DNA of 64,000 nt. It comes from Methyloligella sp. GL2. GTDB taxonomy: Bacteria > Pseudomonadota > Alphaproteobacteria > Rhizobiales > Methyloligellaceae. The position numbers and the translations under genes are program-made. The stretch spans positions 1,191,501 to 1,255,500 of the forward strand of contig NZ_CP054476.1 of assembly GCF_013341275.1 (NCBI RefSeq), given 5' to 3'. The notes beneath the pieces were generated by a model that saw only the letters and a program-made list of their open reading frames with translations, ran no database searches and was not told the DNA's origin. Positions 23,340-34,899 of this stretch are shown one piece after another. How positions within the stretch are numbered: the first letter of the stretch is position 1; each line of letters starts with the position of its first letter.

Positions 23340-25207
23340 TAGCGGGGCCGTTCCGCGGCGATGGCGTCGGCGAGCTTGCGGAACAGATGATGCTGAGTCA
23401 GCTCGCCGATATTCACCGTCATCTTGCGCCGCCAGTTGGGATGCTCGTCGGTGGTGCCGGGGAGGTTGGCCTGCTCCTCGGTGCCGAGCACGTCGTCGAG
23501 CTGTACGGCGAAGAGGCGGCAGGGCGTCCAGGCGAGGAAGCGGTGAATGGCGATCAGAATATCCTCGCTCATCTCGCTGCGCCCCGACAGTACGGCGGGA
23601 TCGCCGCCGAGCAGGCCGGATTCGCACAAGGCTTCCACCAGCAGGCGCTTTTCGCTGCGGCGTCCTTCGGCCTGGCTGGTCGCCTCGATATGGGTGCTGG
23701 CGCCGACGCGGAAGCGCCAGGCGACGTCGTTGCCCTGCCACCAGCCGCGCAAGGTCGGCAGGTCGTGGGTCGAGGCGCAGACCATAGCTTCGCGGCGATA
23801 GGCGTGGGGCGGCAGGAAGCGGCCCTCCTGGCGGCTGAAATACAGCACCTGATAGGAGAGCATGCCGCCGCGGACGATCGTGTCGGAGAAGCCGGGCGGT
23901 ACGGTGCCGAGATCCTCGCCGATGACGAGGCAGCGGGCGACCCAGGATTCGTCGGCCACCATCTCCAGCATGTCGCGGAAGGGGTAGCGCACATAGGCGC
24001 CGCCGAGCGCGTCGCTATTCTCAGGGATCCAATACAGCCGCTTCAGCCCCATGGCGTGGTCGAGACGGAGCGCGCCGGCATGGCGCATATTGGCGCGCAG
24101 CAGCTCGCGGAACGGATCGAAATGCTGCTGGTCCAGCCCCATGGGCGAGAAGGGGATCAGGCCCCAATTCTGGCCACCGGGGCAGAGCGCATCCGGCGGG
24201 GCGCCGATGCGGGCCTTGCGCGCGGTGGCATGGCCGCCGCACCAGGCCGACGAGCCGTCAGGCGAGGCGCCGATGGCGAGATCGAGATACAGCCCGATGC
24301 GCATGCCGGAGCGGCGGGCGCGGTTCTGCGCCGCGGCAAGCTGGGTATCGGCGATCCATTGCAGCCAGATATGGAAGGCGATGCGGTCCTTGTGACCGCG
24401 GGCGAAATCGCGCACGGCGAGGCTGTCGCGGTCCTGAAATTCGGGCGGCCAGGTCGACCAGGCGACATAGCCGCCTTGCTCGACGAAATATTCGGACAGG
24501 GTCTCGTAGAGGGCGAAGTTCTGCAGCGCCGCGCCCTGCTCGAGCTGGAAATGGGCGAAAGCCTTGCGCGAGGCTTCGTCGGCGGATTGGATGAAGCGCT
24601 CATACAGTGCTTCCAGCGCCTTCATCTTCACCCGGTAGACGCCTTCGTAATCGATGAGCTGGCTGGCGCGCAGCTCGGGCAGCTCGGCGAGAAATTCGTC
24701 GCGGTTCGGCAGGCTGTCGAAACCGGCCACCTTGTCGGGGGCGATGAAGATCGGGTTGAGGAAATTGCGGGTCGAGGGGGCGTAGGGGCTGATGCGCGAG
24801 GAATCGGCGGTGAACAGGGCATGCAGCGGGCTGATGCCGATGAAGTCGGCGCCGAGCGAGGCCATGATGGCGGCCAGATCGGCGAGATCCTGGAAGTCGC
24901 CGATACCCCAATTGCGTGCCGAGCGGAGCGAATAGAGCTGGGTGGCGAGGCCCCAGACCCGGTTCTCGACGAGCCAAAGCGGCCAGAAGGCGCTCTTGGA
25001 GAGGTCGTGGATGTCGTCCTCGGCCACGGGCTCCGGCGCACGGGCGAGGCTTTCCTCGATCTCCGCCTCGCTGCCGACGGCGACGCCCATGACTTTGAGC
25101 ACCTCGGCCTTGGTCGAGAGCGGGGTTTTTACCCACGCGCCGGTCTCGCTCATATAGCCGTCGTCGATACCGTAGCACTCGGCCAGTTGTTGCAGCTTCT
25201 CAGTCAC
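23339..25207 (-). CDS. malQ: 4-alpha-glucanotransferase (amylomaltase)
   Basis: A 622-residue GH77 enzyme that transfers maltosyl and longer units between alpha-1,4-glucans and recycles short chains released by debranching. Family blocks visible: SLRSARNWGIGDFQDL, GADFIGISPLHALF, SPYAPSTRNFLNPIFI, the nucleophile region GLYLDLAIGASPDGSSAW, ALRLDHAMGLKRLYWIP and IGEDLGTVPPGF (acid/base Glu), then CASTHDLPTLRGWW. It starts at a GTG (25205-25207) overlapping the treZ stop by 4 bp (GTGA), and its own stop overlaps the treY ATG. A somewhat longer N-terminal domain than E. coli MalQ precedes the barrel. Confidence 0.95.
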   Translation of the reverse strand: MTEKLQQLAECYGIDDGYMSETGAWVKTPLSTKAEVLKVMGVAVGSEAEIEESLARAPEPVAEDDIHDLSKSAFWPLWLVENRVWGLATQLYSLRSARNWGIGDFQDLADLAAIMASLGADFIGISPLHALFTADSSRISPYAPSTRNFLNPIFIAPDKVAGFDSLPNRDEFLAELPELRASQLIDYEGVYRVKMKALEALYERFIQSADEASRKAFAHFQLEQGAALQNFALYETLSEYFVEQGGYVAWSTWPPEFQDRDSLAVRDFARGHKDRIAFHIWLQWIADTQLAAAQNRARRSGMRIGLYLDLAIGASPDGSSAWCGGHATARKARIGAPPDALCPGGQNWGLIPFSPMGLDQQHFDPFRELLRANMRHAGALRLDHAMGLKRLYWIPENSDALGGAYVRYPFRDMLEMVADESWVARCLVIGEDLGTVPPGFSDTIVRGGMLSYQVLYFSRQEGRFLPPHAYRREAMVCASTHDLPTLRGWWQGNDVAWRFRVGASTHIEATSQAEGRRSEKRLLVEALCESGLLGGDPAVLSGRSEMSEDILIAIHRFLAWTPCRLFAVQLDDVLGTEEQANLPGTTDEHPNWRRKMTVNIGELTQHHLFRKLADAIAAERPR

Positions 25208-27045
25208 CTCTCACTCCTAGCATTTCCCTCAACCAAGCGGCAGACCAGCGACCGGGGGGGCAGGCTGCCGCCTCGCAGCGCCGCGGCCGCCCCAGCCGGA
25301 CGCTCGAATAGAACCGCACCTTCCATGAAGGCGGGCAAAGGCGTTTCGGTTTCACCGAAATTTGCGGCGATGAAGAGCGTGGCGTCTTCGGCCAAGCTCC
25401 AGCGCACGGCAATGGCGCGCCCCTCCACCGCTTCGATCGTGCCGGCATGCGGCGGCACAGCTTGAAGCAGCGGCACGATATGGCGATGACGGATGCCGAG
25501 CAATTCGGCGATCAGTGTCTCCCGCCGCTGGCGCTTGTTAGCCGGTACCAGGTCCGGCTTCAACCTGGAGGCTTCGAAGGTCTCTGGCGCATTGGGATCG
25601 GGGATGCGGTCGCGGGCGGCCGGATCGGCGAACAGGCGCACCTTCTTGAACTCGTTGCGGCGGCCCTTACGGACGGCGGCGGCGAGATCGCCGTGAAAAT
25701 CGGTGAAGTACTGGAACGGGCTCTCCTCGGCATATTCCTCGCCCATGAAGAGCAGCGGGATATGCGGCGAGAGCAGAAGCAGGGAAAGGCCGGTCTCGAC
25801 GGCATCGATATCGACCAGGGCGTCGAGCCGTTCGCCGAAGGGGCGGTTGCCGGTCTGATCGTGGTTCTGCAGGAAGTCGACAAAGGCGGTGGGCGGCAGA
25901 TGGCCGGACGCCTCGCCGCGGATCTTGCCGCCGCGGAAGCGCGAGACCTCGCCCTGATAGTCGAAGCCCTCCGCCTCGCAGCGGGCAACACGGGCGGCGG
26001 GCGCACTGAGGTAATCCTCGTAGAAGCCGTCATCCTCGCCGGTGAGAAGATGGTGCATGGCGTGGTGCCAGTCGTCGTTCCATTCGGCGGTGAACAGTTT
26101 CGGCCGGCCCTCGGCGTCGAATTTCAGCAAGGTGGTGAGGTTGCTGTCGTCCTCCGAGGTCAAATGAATATGCCGGTCGGGGAAGGTCTCGCGCACGGTG
26201 CGGGCGATCTCCTGCAAGATCGGTTCTTCGCTGTCGTCGGCGATCTGGTCGATGGCGTCGAAACGCAGCCCGTCGAAGCGATACTCCTCCAGCCAGTAGA
26301 GGGTGTTGTGCAGGAAGAAATCGCGCACCGGACGGCGGCTGAAATCGATGCCCGGCCCCCAGGGCGTATGGCGCTTCTTGTCGAAGAAGTCGGCGGCATA
26401 GGCGTGGAGATAATTCCCGTCCGGGCCGAAATGATTATAGACCACGTCGAGTAGGATCATCAGGCCGCGCGCGTGGGCGGCATCGACCAGGGCTTTCAGC
26501 GCATCGGGTCCGCCATAGGCGAGATGCGGGGCGTAGTGCAGCACGCCGTCATAGCCCCAGCCGCGATTTCCGGCGAATTGCGCGACGGGCAGAATTTCCA
26601 CCGCGGTGATGCCGGCTTCGGCGATCCGGTCGAGCTGGCGGGCGACGCCTGCGAAGTCGCCGGTCTCCGAAAACGTGCCGGTATGGGTCTCGTAGAGCAC
26701 CGCTTCGCCCCAAGGCCGGCCGGTCCAGTCCGGCGTGTTCCAAGCATAGGCGTTGGGGTCGATCAGCTTGCTCGGGCCATGCACGTCGCCCACTTGCGCG
26801 CGAGCCGCGGGGTCGGGAACGCTCATGCCGTTCTCGAGGGCAAAGCTATAGCCTTCGCCGGGAGCGATCTTGTCGGTCACGAGCTCGAACCAGCCATCGC
26901 CCGCTGGCTGCATGTCTAAGGTCTCGCCGGTCTTGGCGACGCGTAAGCCGAGCTTTCTCTGCGATGGCGCCCAGAGGCGGAAGCGGACGCCGTCTGGCGT
27001 GATCTCGGTGCCCCAGGGCGAAGTATGCGAAAAGCGATTGGTCAC
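25204..27045 (-). CDS. treZ: Malto-oligosyltrehalose trehalohydrolase
   Basis: A 613-residue GH13 enzyme that cleaves trehalose from the end made by TreY. An N-terminal E-set/CBM48-like domain (HTSPWGTEITPDGVRFRLWAPSQ) precedes the catalytic barrel with VVYNHFGPDGNYLHAY, the catalytic FDGLRFDAIDQI (Asp), LTSEDD (Glu) and FLQNHDQTGNRPFGERL, the TreZ-specific form of region IV. The GTG at 27045 overlaps the glgX stop (GTGA), whereas an upstream in-frame ATG lies far inside glgX and is rejected. TreY and TreZ are separated by malQ but all three are translationally coupled. Confidence 0.95.
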   Translation of the reverse strand: MTNRFSHTSPWGTEITPDGVRFRLWAPSQRKLGLRVAKTGETLDMQPAGDGWFELVTDKIAPGEGYSFALENGMSVPDPAARAQVGDVHGPSKLIDPNAYAWNTPDWTGRPWGEAVLYETHTGTFSETGDFAGVARQLDRIAEAGITAVEILPVAQFAGNRGWGYDGVLHYAPHLAYGGPDALKALVDAAHARGLMILLDVVYNHFGPDGNYLHAYAADFFDKKRHTPWGPGIDFSRRPVRDFFLHNTLYWLEEYRFDGLRFDAIDQIADDSEEPILQEIARTVRETFPDRHIHLTSEDDSNLTTLLKFDAEGRPKLFTAEWNDDWHHAMHHLLTGEDDGFYEDYLSAPAARVARCEAEGFDYQGEVSRFRGGKIRGEASGHLPPTAFVDFLQNHDQTGNRPFGERLDALVDIDAVETGLSLLLLSPHIPLLFMGEEYAEESPFQYFTDFHGDLAAAVRKGRRNEFKKVRLFADPAARDRIPDPNAPETFEASRLKPDLVPANKRQRRETLIAELLGIRHRHIVPLLQAVPPHAGTIEAVEGRAIAVRWSLAEDATLFIAANFGETETPLPAFMEGAVLFERPAGAAAALRGGSLPPRSLVCRLVEGNARSER

Positions 27046-29117
27046 GGCGCGACCCTTTCCAGCAGCAGCACGGCGCGGCCGGGGATCATCACCGCGCCGC
27101 CGACCAGCGGCCGGTCGGGGCGGATCTCGCCGGTCGCGGAATCGCAAAGAACGCGCCAGCGATTGCCGCCCTCGATCTCGGGCAGGGTGAAGGAGATTTC
27201 CTCCGCATCGCTGTTATAGAGCTGAAGCAGTAGCGTCTCGGCATCGGCCAGCGCCAGGCCGACGCATTTCGCCACCGGGTCTTCCCAATGCTCGGGCCGC
27301 TTCTCCTCGCCGTCGGGCTTGTACCAGGTGGCGTTTTCGATGCCGGGCGCTACCGGCTCTCCATGCAGGAAGCGGGTGCCGCGCAGCAGCGGATAGTCTT
27401 TGCGGAGCTGGGCGAGGCCGGCGAGGAAGCCGTAGAGATTGGCGTCGCGCGCCGAATGCTCGCCCCATTGCATCCAGGAAATGTCGTTGTCCTGGCAGAA
27501 GGCGTTGTTGTTGCCGCCTTGGGTGCGTCCGAGCTCGTCGCCCATGTTCAGCATCGGGGTTCCCTGGCTGAACATCAGGCTGGCCAGCTCGGCGCGGCGC
27601 AGCCGGTCGCGGATATCGAGAATCTCCGGATCGTCGGTCGGGCCTTCGACGCCGCAATTCCAGCTGCGGTTGTCGTCATGGCCGTCGCGATTGTCTTCCT
27701 TATTCGCTGCGTTGTGCTTCTCGTTATAGGAGACGAGATCGGCCAGGGTGAAGCCGTCATGGGCGGTGATGAAGTTGACGCTGGTCCAGGGGCGGCGACC
27801 TTCGCGGTCGTAGACGTCGGCCGAGCCGAGCACGCGGGCGCCGAGCCCGGGCAGGCTGCCCATCTCGCCGCGCCAATAATCGCGGATGTCGTCGCGCCAG
27901 CGGTCGTTCCATTCCGCCCAGCCCGGCGGGAAGCCGCCGACCTGATAGCCGTTCTCGCCGAGGTCCCAGGGTTCGGCGATCAGCTTCGCCCGGCTCAGCA
28001 CCGGGTCTTGCGAGATCGCATCGAGGAAGGAGGAGTTGGGGTCGAAGCGGTCGCGGTCGCGGGCCAGCGCCGAGGCAAGGTCGAAGCGGAAACCGTCGAC
28101 GCCGCCGACCTCGACCCAATAGCGCAAGGAATCCATCACCAGCTGGAGCACGCGGGGGTGGGTGGTATCCAGCGTGTTGCCGCAGCCGGTGGTGTCGTAA
28201 TAGTGCCGCTTCTCCTCGTCGAGCTTGTAATAGGAGAGGTTGTCGATGCCGCGGAAGGAGAGGGTCGGGCCGAACTCGTTGCCCTCGGCAGTGTGGTTAT
28301 AGACCACGTCGAGCAGCACCTCGATGCCGGCGCGGTGATAGGCATCGACCATGGTGCGGAACTGCTCGATGCCGCCGCCCTCGGTGAGATAGCGGCTGGC
28401 CGGGGCGAAGAAGCCGATGGAGTTGTAGCCCCAATAATTGCTGAGCCCCTGATCGACCAGGATGCGGTCGTTGACGAAGGCCTGCACGGGCAGAAGCTCG
28501 ATGGCGGTGACGCCGAGGCGGCTCAGGTGCTCGATGATCTGCGGCTCGGCGAGACCCAAAAACGTGCCGCGGATAGCTTCCGGGATATCGCTGCGCCGCG
28601 CCGTCAGCCCTTTCACATGGGCCTCGTAGATGACGGTCTCGTTCCAGGGCAGGCAGGGGCGCTCGATATCCGACTGGGGAAGCTCGCCGGCCACCACACA
28701 TTTCGGCATGAAGGGCGCGCTGTCGCGCTTGTCGAGAACAAGATCGGCGTCCTTCTTCACCCCGATCTTGTAGCCGAACAGGGCGTCGTTCCATTCCAGG
28801 GCGCCGGCATAGAGCTTGGCGTAAGGGTCGAGCAGCAGCTTGTTGGGATTGAAGCGATGGCCTTCGGCCGGCTCATAGGGGCCGTGCACGCGATAGCCGT
28901 AGAGCTGCCCCGGCTGAATGCCGGTGATGTGACCGTGCCAGATCTGATCGGTATATTCGGGCAGCGCGATGCGGGCGACCTCGTTGCCTTTCGGCCCGTC
29001 GAACAAGCAAAGCTCGACGCGCGTCGCATGGGCGGAGAACAGCGCGAAGTTGACCCCCGTCCCATCCCAGGTGGCGCCGCGCGGCGAAGGCGCACCGGGC
29101 CCGATTTTCAGCTCCAT
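27042..29117 (-). CDS. glgX: Glycogen debranching enzyme (isoamylase type)
   Basis: A 691-residue GH13 enzyme that hydrolyses alpha-1,6 branches. An N-terminal CBM48/E-set domain begins SPRGATWDGTGVNFALFSAHATRVELCLFD. The barrel shows VVYNHTAEGNEFGPTLSFRGIDN, GFRFDLASALARD (catalytic Asp), LIAEPWDLGENGYQVGGFP (Glu) and NFITAHDGFTLADLVSYN, plus the family block RSWNCGVEGPTDDPEI. It begins 8 bp after the glgB stop and ends by overlapping treZ, so it is an internal gene of the operon. It supplies linear chains to MalQ and TreY. Confidence 0.95.
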   Translation of the reverse strand: MELKIGPGAPSPRGATWDGTGVNFALFSAHATRVELCLFDGPKGNEVARIALPEYTDQIWHGHITGIQPGQLYGYRVHGPYEPAEGHRFNPNKLLLDPYAKLYAGALEWNDALFGYKIGVKKDADLVLDKRDSAPFMPKCVVAGELPQSDIERPCLPWNETVIYEAHVKGLTARRSDIPEAIRGTFLGLAEPQIIEHLSRLGVTAIELLPVQAFVNDRILVDQGLSNYWGYNSIGFFAPASRYLTEGGGIEQFRTMVDAYHRAGIEVLLDVVYNHTAEGNEFGPTLSFRGIDNLSYYKLDEEKRHYYDTTGCGNTLDTTHPRVLQLVMDSLRYWVEVGGVDGFRFDLASALARDRDRFDPNSSFLDAISQDPVLSRAKLIAEPWDLGENGYQVGGFPPGWAEWNDRWRDDIRDYWRGEMGSLPGLGARVLGSADVYDREGRRPWTSVNFITAHDGFTLADLVSYNEKHNAANKEDNRDGHDDNRSWNCGVEGPTDDPEILDIRDRLRRAELASLMFSQGTPMLNMGDELGRTQGGNNNAFCQDNDISWMQWGEHSARDANLYGFLAGLAQLRKDYPLLRGTRFLHGEPVAPGIENATWYKPDGEEKRPEHWEDPVAKCVGLALADAETLLLQLYNSDAEEISFTLPEIEGGNRWRVLCDSATGEIRPDRPLVGGAVMIPGRAVLLLERVAP

Positions 29118-29125
29118 CGTGCGGA

Positions 29126-31342
29126 TTACTCCTGAAGCTCTAGGAACAGGGTGCCGAGCGGCGGCAGGGTGAGGCCCACCGAATAGGGGTGCCCCTCATG
29201 GGGAACGGGTTCGGCCTCAACAGCGCCGCCATTGCCGACATCGCCGCCGCCATAGATCTTCGCATCGGTGTTGAGGCGCTCGCGCCAGGTGCCGGGCTCG
29301 GGCACCCAGACCCGGTAGTCGTAGCGGGGGATGGGCGTGAAGTTGCTGATCACCAGCATGGGCGGGGTGCCGTCTTCGCCTTTGCGCAGGAAGGCGATCA
29401 CGCTGTTCTCCTCGTCGTGGGAGACCACCCATTCGAAGCCTTCCGGCTTGGTGTCCAGAGCATAGAGCGCAGGCGAAGAGCGGTAGAGCTTGTTGAGGTC
29501 GCGGACGAGGCTCTGGACGCCGCTGTGATAGGGATCGTCCAGATGCTCCCAGTCGAGCGCATAGTCGTGGTTCCATTCGCGTTCTTGCGCGAACTCGCCG
29601 CCCATGAAGAGCAGCTTCTTGCCCGGGTGGCCCCACATGAAGCCGAAATAGGCGCGTAAGTTGGCGAATTTCTGCCAGCGGTCGCCGGGCATCCTGGCGA
29701 TCAGCGAGCCCTTGCCGTGCACCACCTCGTCATGGCTGAGCGGCAGAATGAAATTCTCCGAAAAGCCGTAGACCAGGCCGAAGGTCATGTTGTGGTGATG
29801 GTATTTGCGGTGGACCGGGTCCTCGCTGATGTAGTTCAGCGTGTCGTGCATCCAGCCCATATTCCATTTGTAGCCGAAGCCAAGACCGCCGGCATAAGTC
29901 GGCTGGGAGACGCCAGGCCAGGCGGTGGATTCCTCGGCGATCATCGCGGTGCCCGGGAAAGCTTTATAGACCACCTCGTTCAGCCGTTTGATGAAGGCGA
30001 GGGCTTCGAGGTTTTCGTTGCCGCCATGTTCGTTGGGCAGCCACTCGCCCTCTTTGCGGCTGTAGTCGAGATACAGCATCGAGGCCACGGCATCGGCGCG
30101 GAGCCCGTCGATGTCGAAATGGTCGAGCCAGTAGAGGGCGTTAGCGATGAGGAAGTTGGCCACTTCCTTGCGCCCGTAATTGTAGATCAGCGTGTTCCAG
30201 TCGTGGTGGAAGCCGCGGCGCGGATCCTCGTGCTCGTAGAGCGCCGAGCCGTCGAAATGGCCGAGCCCGTGGGTGTCGGTGGGGAAATGCGCGGCGACCC
30301 AATCGACGATCACGCCGATACCGGCATCGTGCAGGCGGCGGACGAAGCGGCTGAAGCCTTCCGGCGTGCCGAAGCGCGAGGTGGGCGCGTAGAGTCCGAT
30401 AGGCTGATAGCCCCAGGAGCCGTCGAAGGGAAACTCGGAGACCGGCATCAGCTCCACATGGGTGAAGCCGAGATCCTGCAGATAAGGGATCAGCCGGTCG
30501 GCGATCTCGTCATAGGTGAGGAACTTGTTTTCCGGGCCGCGCATCCAGGAGCCCAGATGCATCTCGTAGATCGAGATCGGCGCATCGATGGCGTTGATCT
30601 TCTCGCGCTGCTCCGGCCAGCCGGGGGCGTGATGGAGGCGCTCGGCCGGTCCGTGCACGATGGAGGCGGTGGCCGGCGGATGCTCTTGTTGGAAGGCGAC
30701 CGGGTCGGCCTTCTGCGGCAGAAGTTCGCCGTGATGGCCGAGGATCTCGAACTTGTAGACCTCGCCTTTCTCGATACCGGGAATGAAGATGTCCCAGACG
30801 CCGGCGCGCGCGTGGCGGCGCATGACATGGCGGCGGCCGTCCCACTGATTGAAATTGCCGATCACGCTGACGCGCTTGGCATTGGGCGCCCAGACGGCGA
30901 AGCGCACACCGGCCACGCCTTCGAGCGTCATCGGGTGCGCGCCGAGGGTCTCGTAGAGCTTCAGATGATCGCCATTGGCGATCAGCTCCAGATCCATCTC
31001 AGGGATGGCGGAGGGAAAGCGGTACGGATCTTCGGCCTCCCAACTGGCGCCGTCCTTATGCACGCGCAGGCGGTAGGGAATACGCTGCTGCGAGGGAAAC
31101 CGTGCGCCGAAGAAGCCGGCCCTGTGCAGCATCGGCACGGTCCCGAACGCGGTGCCGTCATAGTCGAGCAGCTCGACCCTCTCGGCGCCTGGGACGAAGA
31201 TGCGCACGGTGAGTGCGGAGCCGTTGCCGCCCTGCAGCCCGAGCACGGCGAAGGGATCGCTATGGGTGCCGTGGGCGATGGCATCGATCTCGCCGGCGGT
31301 CGGCGCATAGGCTTTCTGCGAATTTCCGTTCAGAGCAGTCAA
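29126..31342 (-). CDS. glgB: 1,4-alpha-glucan branching enzyme
   Basis: A 738-residue GH13 branching enzyme with two N-terminal beta domains (about 20-120 and 130-230), the second containing [23 protein letters not shown]. Catalytic regions: [18 protein letters not shown] (nucleophile Asp), [13 protein letters not shown] (Glu) and [15 protein letters not shown] (third Asp). The loop usually written DWVPGHFPTD reads [10 protein letters not shown] here, a mild deviation. It starts at a TTG (31340-31342) that overlaps the treS-mak stop; an excellent GGAGGTGA ribosome site 5 bases upstream supports this unusual start. It builds branches on glycogen-like glucan. Confidence 0.95.
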   Translation of the reverse strand: MTALNGNSQKAYAPTAGEIDAIAHGTHSDPFAVLGLQGGNGSALTVRIFVPGAERVELLDYDGTAFGTVPMLHRAGFFGARFPSQQRIPYRLRVHKDGASWEAEDPYRFPSAIPEMDLELIANGDHLKLYETLGAHPMTLEGVAGVRFAVWAPNAKRVSVIGNFNQWDGRRHVMRRHARAGVWDIFIPGIEKGEVYKFEILGHHGELLPQKADPVAFQQEHPPATASIVHGPAERLHHAPGWPEQREKINAIDAPISIYEMHLGSWMRGPENKFLTYDEIADRLIPYLQDLGFTHVELMPVSEFPFDGSWGYQPIGLYAPTSRFGTPEGFSRFVRRLHDAGIGVIVDWVAAHFPTDTHGLGHFDGSALYEHEDPRRGFHHDWNTLIYNYGRKEVANFLIANALYWLDHFDIDGLRADAVASMLYLDYSRKEGEWLPNEHGGNENLEALAFIKRLNEVVYKAFPGTAMIAEESTAWPGVSQPTYAGGLGFGYKWNMGWMHDTLNYISEDPVHRKYHHHNMTFGLVYGFSENFILPLSHDEVVHGKGSLIARMPGDRWQKFANLRAYFGFMWGHPGKKLLFMGGEFAQEREWNHDYALDWEHLDDPYHSGVQSLVRDLNKLYRSSPALYALDTKPEGFEWVVSHDEENSVIAFLRKGEDGTPPMLVISNFTPIPRYDYRVWVPEPGTWRERLNTDAKIYGGGDVGNGGAVEAEPVPHEGHPYSVGLTLPPLGTLFLELQE

Positions 31343-34300
31343 TCGGTCACCTCCGGGGGTGGCACGGGGCCGTTCTCTTCGATCAGTTCCATCGCCGCCT
31401 TAATCGGAACCCACAGCCAAGCGGGCCGGTTCAGCGCCTCATAGGTGATCTCGTACAGCAGCTTATCGGCCAGGAAGAAGGGCAACAGCTCCTGGGCCGA
31501 GTTATCCAGGGTCGTGTCGCCGGCTTCCACCAGCACCGCGGTATAGGCTTCGAGGAAGGTGCGGCTCGCCGATTGGCGCCAGATCAGGGCGCGCTCCTCG
31601 ATCTCGTCGGGCTGACCGACGCCGGCTTGGCGCAGCCCCTCGATGGCCATGGTGGCGGCATAGTCGAAGGAGCGGAGCATGGTGGCGATGTCGCGCGCCG
31701 GCGGGGCCTTGGCGCGGCGCTCCTCCAGGCTCTTGTTCAGCTCGCCTTCGAAATCGACGATGTAGATATCGGCCTGGGCGATCAGCACCTGGCTTAAGTG
31801 ATAGTCGCCGTGGACGCGGATCTTCTGGCTCTGGGAGCCTTTCGGCAGCAGCCGCTCCAGACGCTCCACCAGCACCTCGCGCATGGAAAGGAGATCGTCC
31901 ACGGCGCGGCGGGAGTTCTCGTCCAGATTGGGCTCGATGCGGTTCAGAAGCTCGAAGATATCGGCGGTGCGGGCATGCAGGCGGTCGATCCAGCGGTCGA
32001 GATCGTCCTGGGTAACCGGCTCGGGCGCGAAGGCCGGATCCTCGGTATTGGCGGCGAGGGTCCGGTGCAGCTCGGCGGTGCGTTTGCCGATCACCTTGAT
32101 CAGCGACAGGGAGTAGGGCAGGCCGCTCTTCGAATCCTCCCGCATCTCTTCGGCGAAGCGGGCATCTTCCAGCTCGCGCTCCAGCGCATCGACGATCACG
32201 CTCCAGCCATCGCCCTGATTGGGAATATGGGCGAAGGCGGCGGCAAGCGCGGTCACGTTGCCTTCGGTGTCGACATGCTCCATGGAGCCGAGCAGCGAGG
32301 GCACGTTGGCGAAGTCGGCGAAGGAGAGGTAGCGGCCGAGCTCGATCTCCGGCTGGATGCCCTGGCGGAGCTGGCGATAGAGCTTCAGCATGGTGGTTTG
32401 GCCGACCACGATGCCGGTATTGGTCTGCTCGGCGGTGACGGGGCGGACCGGATCGTCGTCGCGATATTCGATCTCGGTGAGCCAGCGGCTGTTGTGCAGA
32501 CGCAAGCTTCCGTTATTGGCGGGAAGCGTTTCGCCGCGTTGCATCGCCTTGACCACGGTCCGTGCGAAATCGGGGCTGGCCGCGGCCTCCTGAACGACGC
32601 CGGCGCGCGGGCCGCGGCGGATCTTGGCCAAGGTGTAAGGCATGGCCGGATTTTCGTAGTGCAGATTGTGCTCGCCCCATTCCTGGGCCAGCGGGAGAAA
32701 ATAGCGCGGTTCGGTCTCGTTGCTCAGATCGAGGTCGAGGCCGAGCAGCAGAAAGCTCTCGTCGCGTCCGCGCGGCAGCTCGCCGAACACCAGCGGCTTG
32801 GCCTCCCGGATGCGCGCCTCTTTGGGTTGGAACCAGCGCTGATTGTGAACATAGGCGGGGAGCAGCGTGCGCATGAAGCGCTCTTGGCGCTTGGGGTCGG
32901 TCAGGTGGCTCTCGACCAGGGCCCAGCCCTTGGCGAGCACCACGGTCTCCAGCTCCGGCAGGGGCTCCGGCTCAGGCTCCACTGTCATGGCGAGCGAGGC
33001 GGCTTCGGTCAGGTCGAACCAATAGAAGCCATAGGCCGGCATGGTGAGCAAATAGGGCAGGGTGCCGATGGCCGGAAAGATGGAACGGCCGGTCATCTCC
33101 ACCGGGATATGGCCGCGCTTCTCCGACAGGTCGAGCTCGACGGCTTGCGCGGTGCGCGACAGGTTGAAGACGCACAGGATGGTATCGCCGTCATGCTCGC
33201 GCAGATAGGCCAGCACCTTGCGGTTGCTCGGATAGAGGAAGGTGAGGCTGCCCTGGCCGAAGGCGTGATGGCTCTTGCGGACGGCGATCATCCGCTTGGT
33301 CCAGTTGAGCAGCGAATGGGGGTCCTTCTCTTGGGCCTCCACGTTGAGCGACTGATAGCCGTAGATCGGGTCCATGATCGGCGGCAGGAACAGGCGCTGC
33401 GGGTCGGCGCGGGAAAAGCCGCCATTGCGGTCGCTGGACCATTGCATCGGGGTGCGCACGCCGTCGCGGTCGCCGAGATAGAAATTGTCGCCCATGCCGA
33501 GCTCGTCGCCGTAATAGATCACCGGCGTGCCGGGCATGGAGAGCAGCAGGCCGTTCAGAAGCTCGATCTTGCGCCGGTCGTTGTCGAGCAGCGGGGCGAG
33601 GCGGCGGCGGATGCCGAGATTGAGCCGGGCGCGCTGCTCGGTGGCGTAGGTCTGCCAGAGATAGTCGCGCTCGCTATCGGTCACCATCTCCAGCGTCAGC
33701 TCGTCGTGATTGCGCAGGAAGATCGCCCATTGGCAATGCTCGGGGATGTTGGGCGTCTGGTTGATGATGTCGGTGATCGGATAGCGGTCCTCGCGGGCGA
33801 GGCTCATATAGATGCGCGGCATAAGCGGGAAGTGGAACGCCATGTGGCATTCGTCGCCGTCGCCGAAATAGGGGCGGGTATCCTCCGGCCATTGATTGGC
33901 CTCGGCCAGCAGCATGCGGTCGGAATAGTTCGCGTCGATCTCGGCGCGGAACTGCTTCAGGATGTCGTGGGTCTGGGGCAGGTTCTCGTTATTGGTGCCG
34001 TCGCGCTCGATGAGATAGGGCACCGCGTCGAGGCGCAGGCCGTCGACGCCGATATCCAGCCAGTAGCGCATCACCTTCATGATGTCGGCGAGCACCCGCG
34101 GATTGTCGTAATTGAGGTCCGGCTGGTGGGAATAGAAGCGGTGCCAGAAATAGCTCTGCGCCACCGGGTCCCAGGTCCAGTTGGAGACCTCGGTATCGAG
34201 GAAGATAATGCGGGTGTCCTGGTATTTCTGGTCGGTGTCGCTCCAGACGTAATAGTCGCGGTAGCGCGAGCTCGGCTTGGCGTTGCGGGCGCGCTGGAAC

Positions 34301-34647
34301 CAGGGGTGCTGGTCGGAGGTGTGATTGACCACCAGCTCAGTGATCACCCGGATGCCGCGGGCATGGGCTTCGGCCACGAATTGGCGGAAGTCGCGCATCG
34401 TGCCGTAGGTCTCGTTGATGGCGGTGTATTCGGCGATGTCGTAGCCGTCGTCGCGCAGCGGCGAGGGATAGAAGGGCAGCAGCCAGACCGCGGTGACGCC
34501 GAGCTCGGCGATATAGTCGAGCTTCTTGAGCAGGCCCGCGAAGTCGCCCACGCCATCGCCATTCGAATCGAAGAAGGCTTTGACGTGAAGCTCGTAGATG
34601 ATGGCGTTCTGGTACCAGTGGCTATCGGTGCGGTCGATCATCTGCAC
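31339..34647 (-). CDS. treS: Trehalose synthase-maltokinase fusion (TreS-Mak/Pep2)
   Basis: A 1102-residue, two-enzyme protein. Residues about 1-550 are GH13 trehalose synthase, interconverting trehalose and maltose: [47 protein letters not shown] (nucleophile), [10 protein letters not shown] (Glu) and [12 protein letters not shown]. Residues about 560-1095 are a maltokinase domain that phosphorylates maltose to maltose-1-phosphate; its kinase core shows [13 protein letters not shown] and IVDFEGE, the catalytic and metal-binding elements. Such fusions feed GlgE, but no glgE lies in this window. The GTG at 34647 or the ATG at 34641 starts the protein. It is the first gene of the operon, 252 bp after otsA. 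Confidence 0.95.
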   Translation of the reverse strand: MQMIDRTDSHWYQNAIIYELHVKAFFDSNGDGVGDFAGLLKKLDYIAELGVTAVWLLPFYPSPLRDDGYDIAEYTAINETYGTMRDFRQFVAEAHARGIRVITELVVNHTSDQHPWFQRARNAKPSSRYRDYYVWSDTDQKYQDTRIIFLDTEVSNWTWDPVAQSYFWHRFYSHQPDLNYDNPRVLADIMKVMRYWLDIGVDGLRLDAVPYLIERDGTNNENLPQTHDILKQFRAEIDANYSDRMLLAEANQWPEDTRPYFGDGDECHMAFHFPLMPRIYMSLAREDRYPITDIINQTPNIPEHCQWAIFLRNHDELTLEMVTDSERDYLWQTYATEQRARLNLGIRRRLAPLLDNDRRKIELLNGLLLSMPGTPVIYYGDELGMGDNFYLGDRDGVRTPMQWSSDRNGGFSRADPQRLFLPPIMDPIYGYQSLNVEAQEKDPHSLLNWTKRMIAVRKSHHAFGQGSLTFLYPSNRKVLAYLREHDGDTILCVFNLSRTAQAVELDLSEKRGHIPVEMTGRSIFPAIGTLPYLLTMPAYGFYWFDLTEAASLAMTVEPEPEPLPELETVVLAKGWALVESHLTDPKRQERFMRTLLPAYVHNQRWFQPKEARIREAKPLVFGELPRGRDESFLLLGLDLDLSNETEPRYFLPLAQEWGEHNLHYENPAMPYTLAKIRRGPRAGVVQEAAASPDFARTVVKAMQRGETLPANNGSLRLHNSRWLTEIEYRDDDPVRPVTAEQTNTGIVVGQTTMLKLYRQLRQGIQPEIELGRYLSFADFANVPSLLGSMEHVDTEGNVTALAAAFAHIPNQGDGWSVIVDALERELEDARFAEEMREDSKSGLPYSLSLIKVIGKRTAELHRTLAANTEDPAFAPEPVTQDDLDRWIDRLHARTADIFELLNRIEPNLDENSRRAVDDLLSMREVLVERLERLLPKGSQSQKIRVHGDYHLSQVLIAQADIYIVDFEGELNKSLEERRAKAPPARDIATMLRSFDYAATMAIEGLRQAGVGQPDEIEERALIWRQSASRTFLEAYTAVLVEAGDTTLDNSAQELLPFFLADKLLYEITYEALNRPAWLWVPIKAAMELIEENGPVPPPEVTD

Positions 34648-34899
34648 GCAGGTCTTTTCGGTGTTGGTTGGTTGACTGTCGCGGGGAATTCCGGCGGGTT
34701 CAAACGCTATACCGCATTCGCGGCTTGCTTGGGACCGCCTTGGACGTTTCCTTGCACGCGCCGATTGCCGCTGTCGTTAAGGCTACCGGCCGCTTGCCCC
34801 GCAGGAGACGGCATTGCGGCGGGGTCTTGAGCGCCGGGTGGCAGCAAGGCAGTTGCGAGGAAGATAGCGGCGCTCCGCTCCCTTTCGCCGGTGGTCCCG

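Noticed and set aside
21522-34830. Very long open frames antisense to the glycogen/trehalose genes
   Set aside because: High GC gives long antisense frames; their products are low-complexity and lack family motifs, while the minus strand carries full enzyme motifs.
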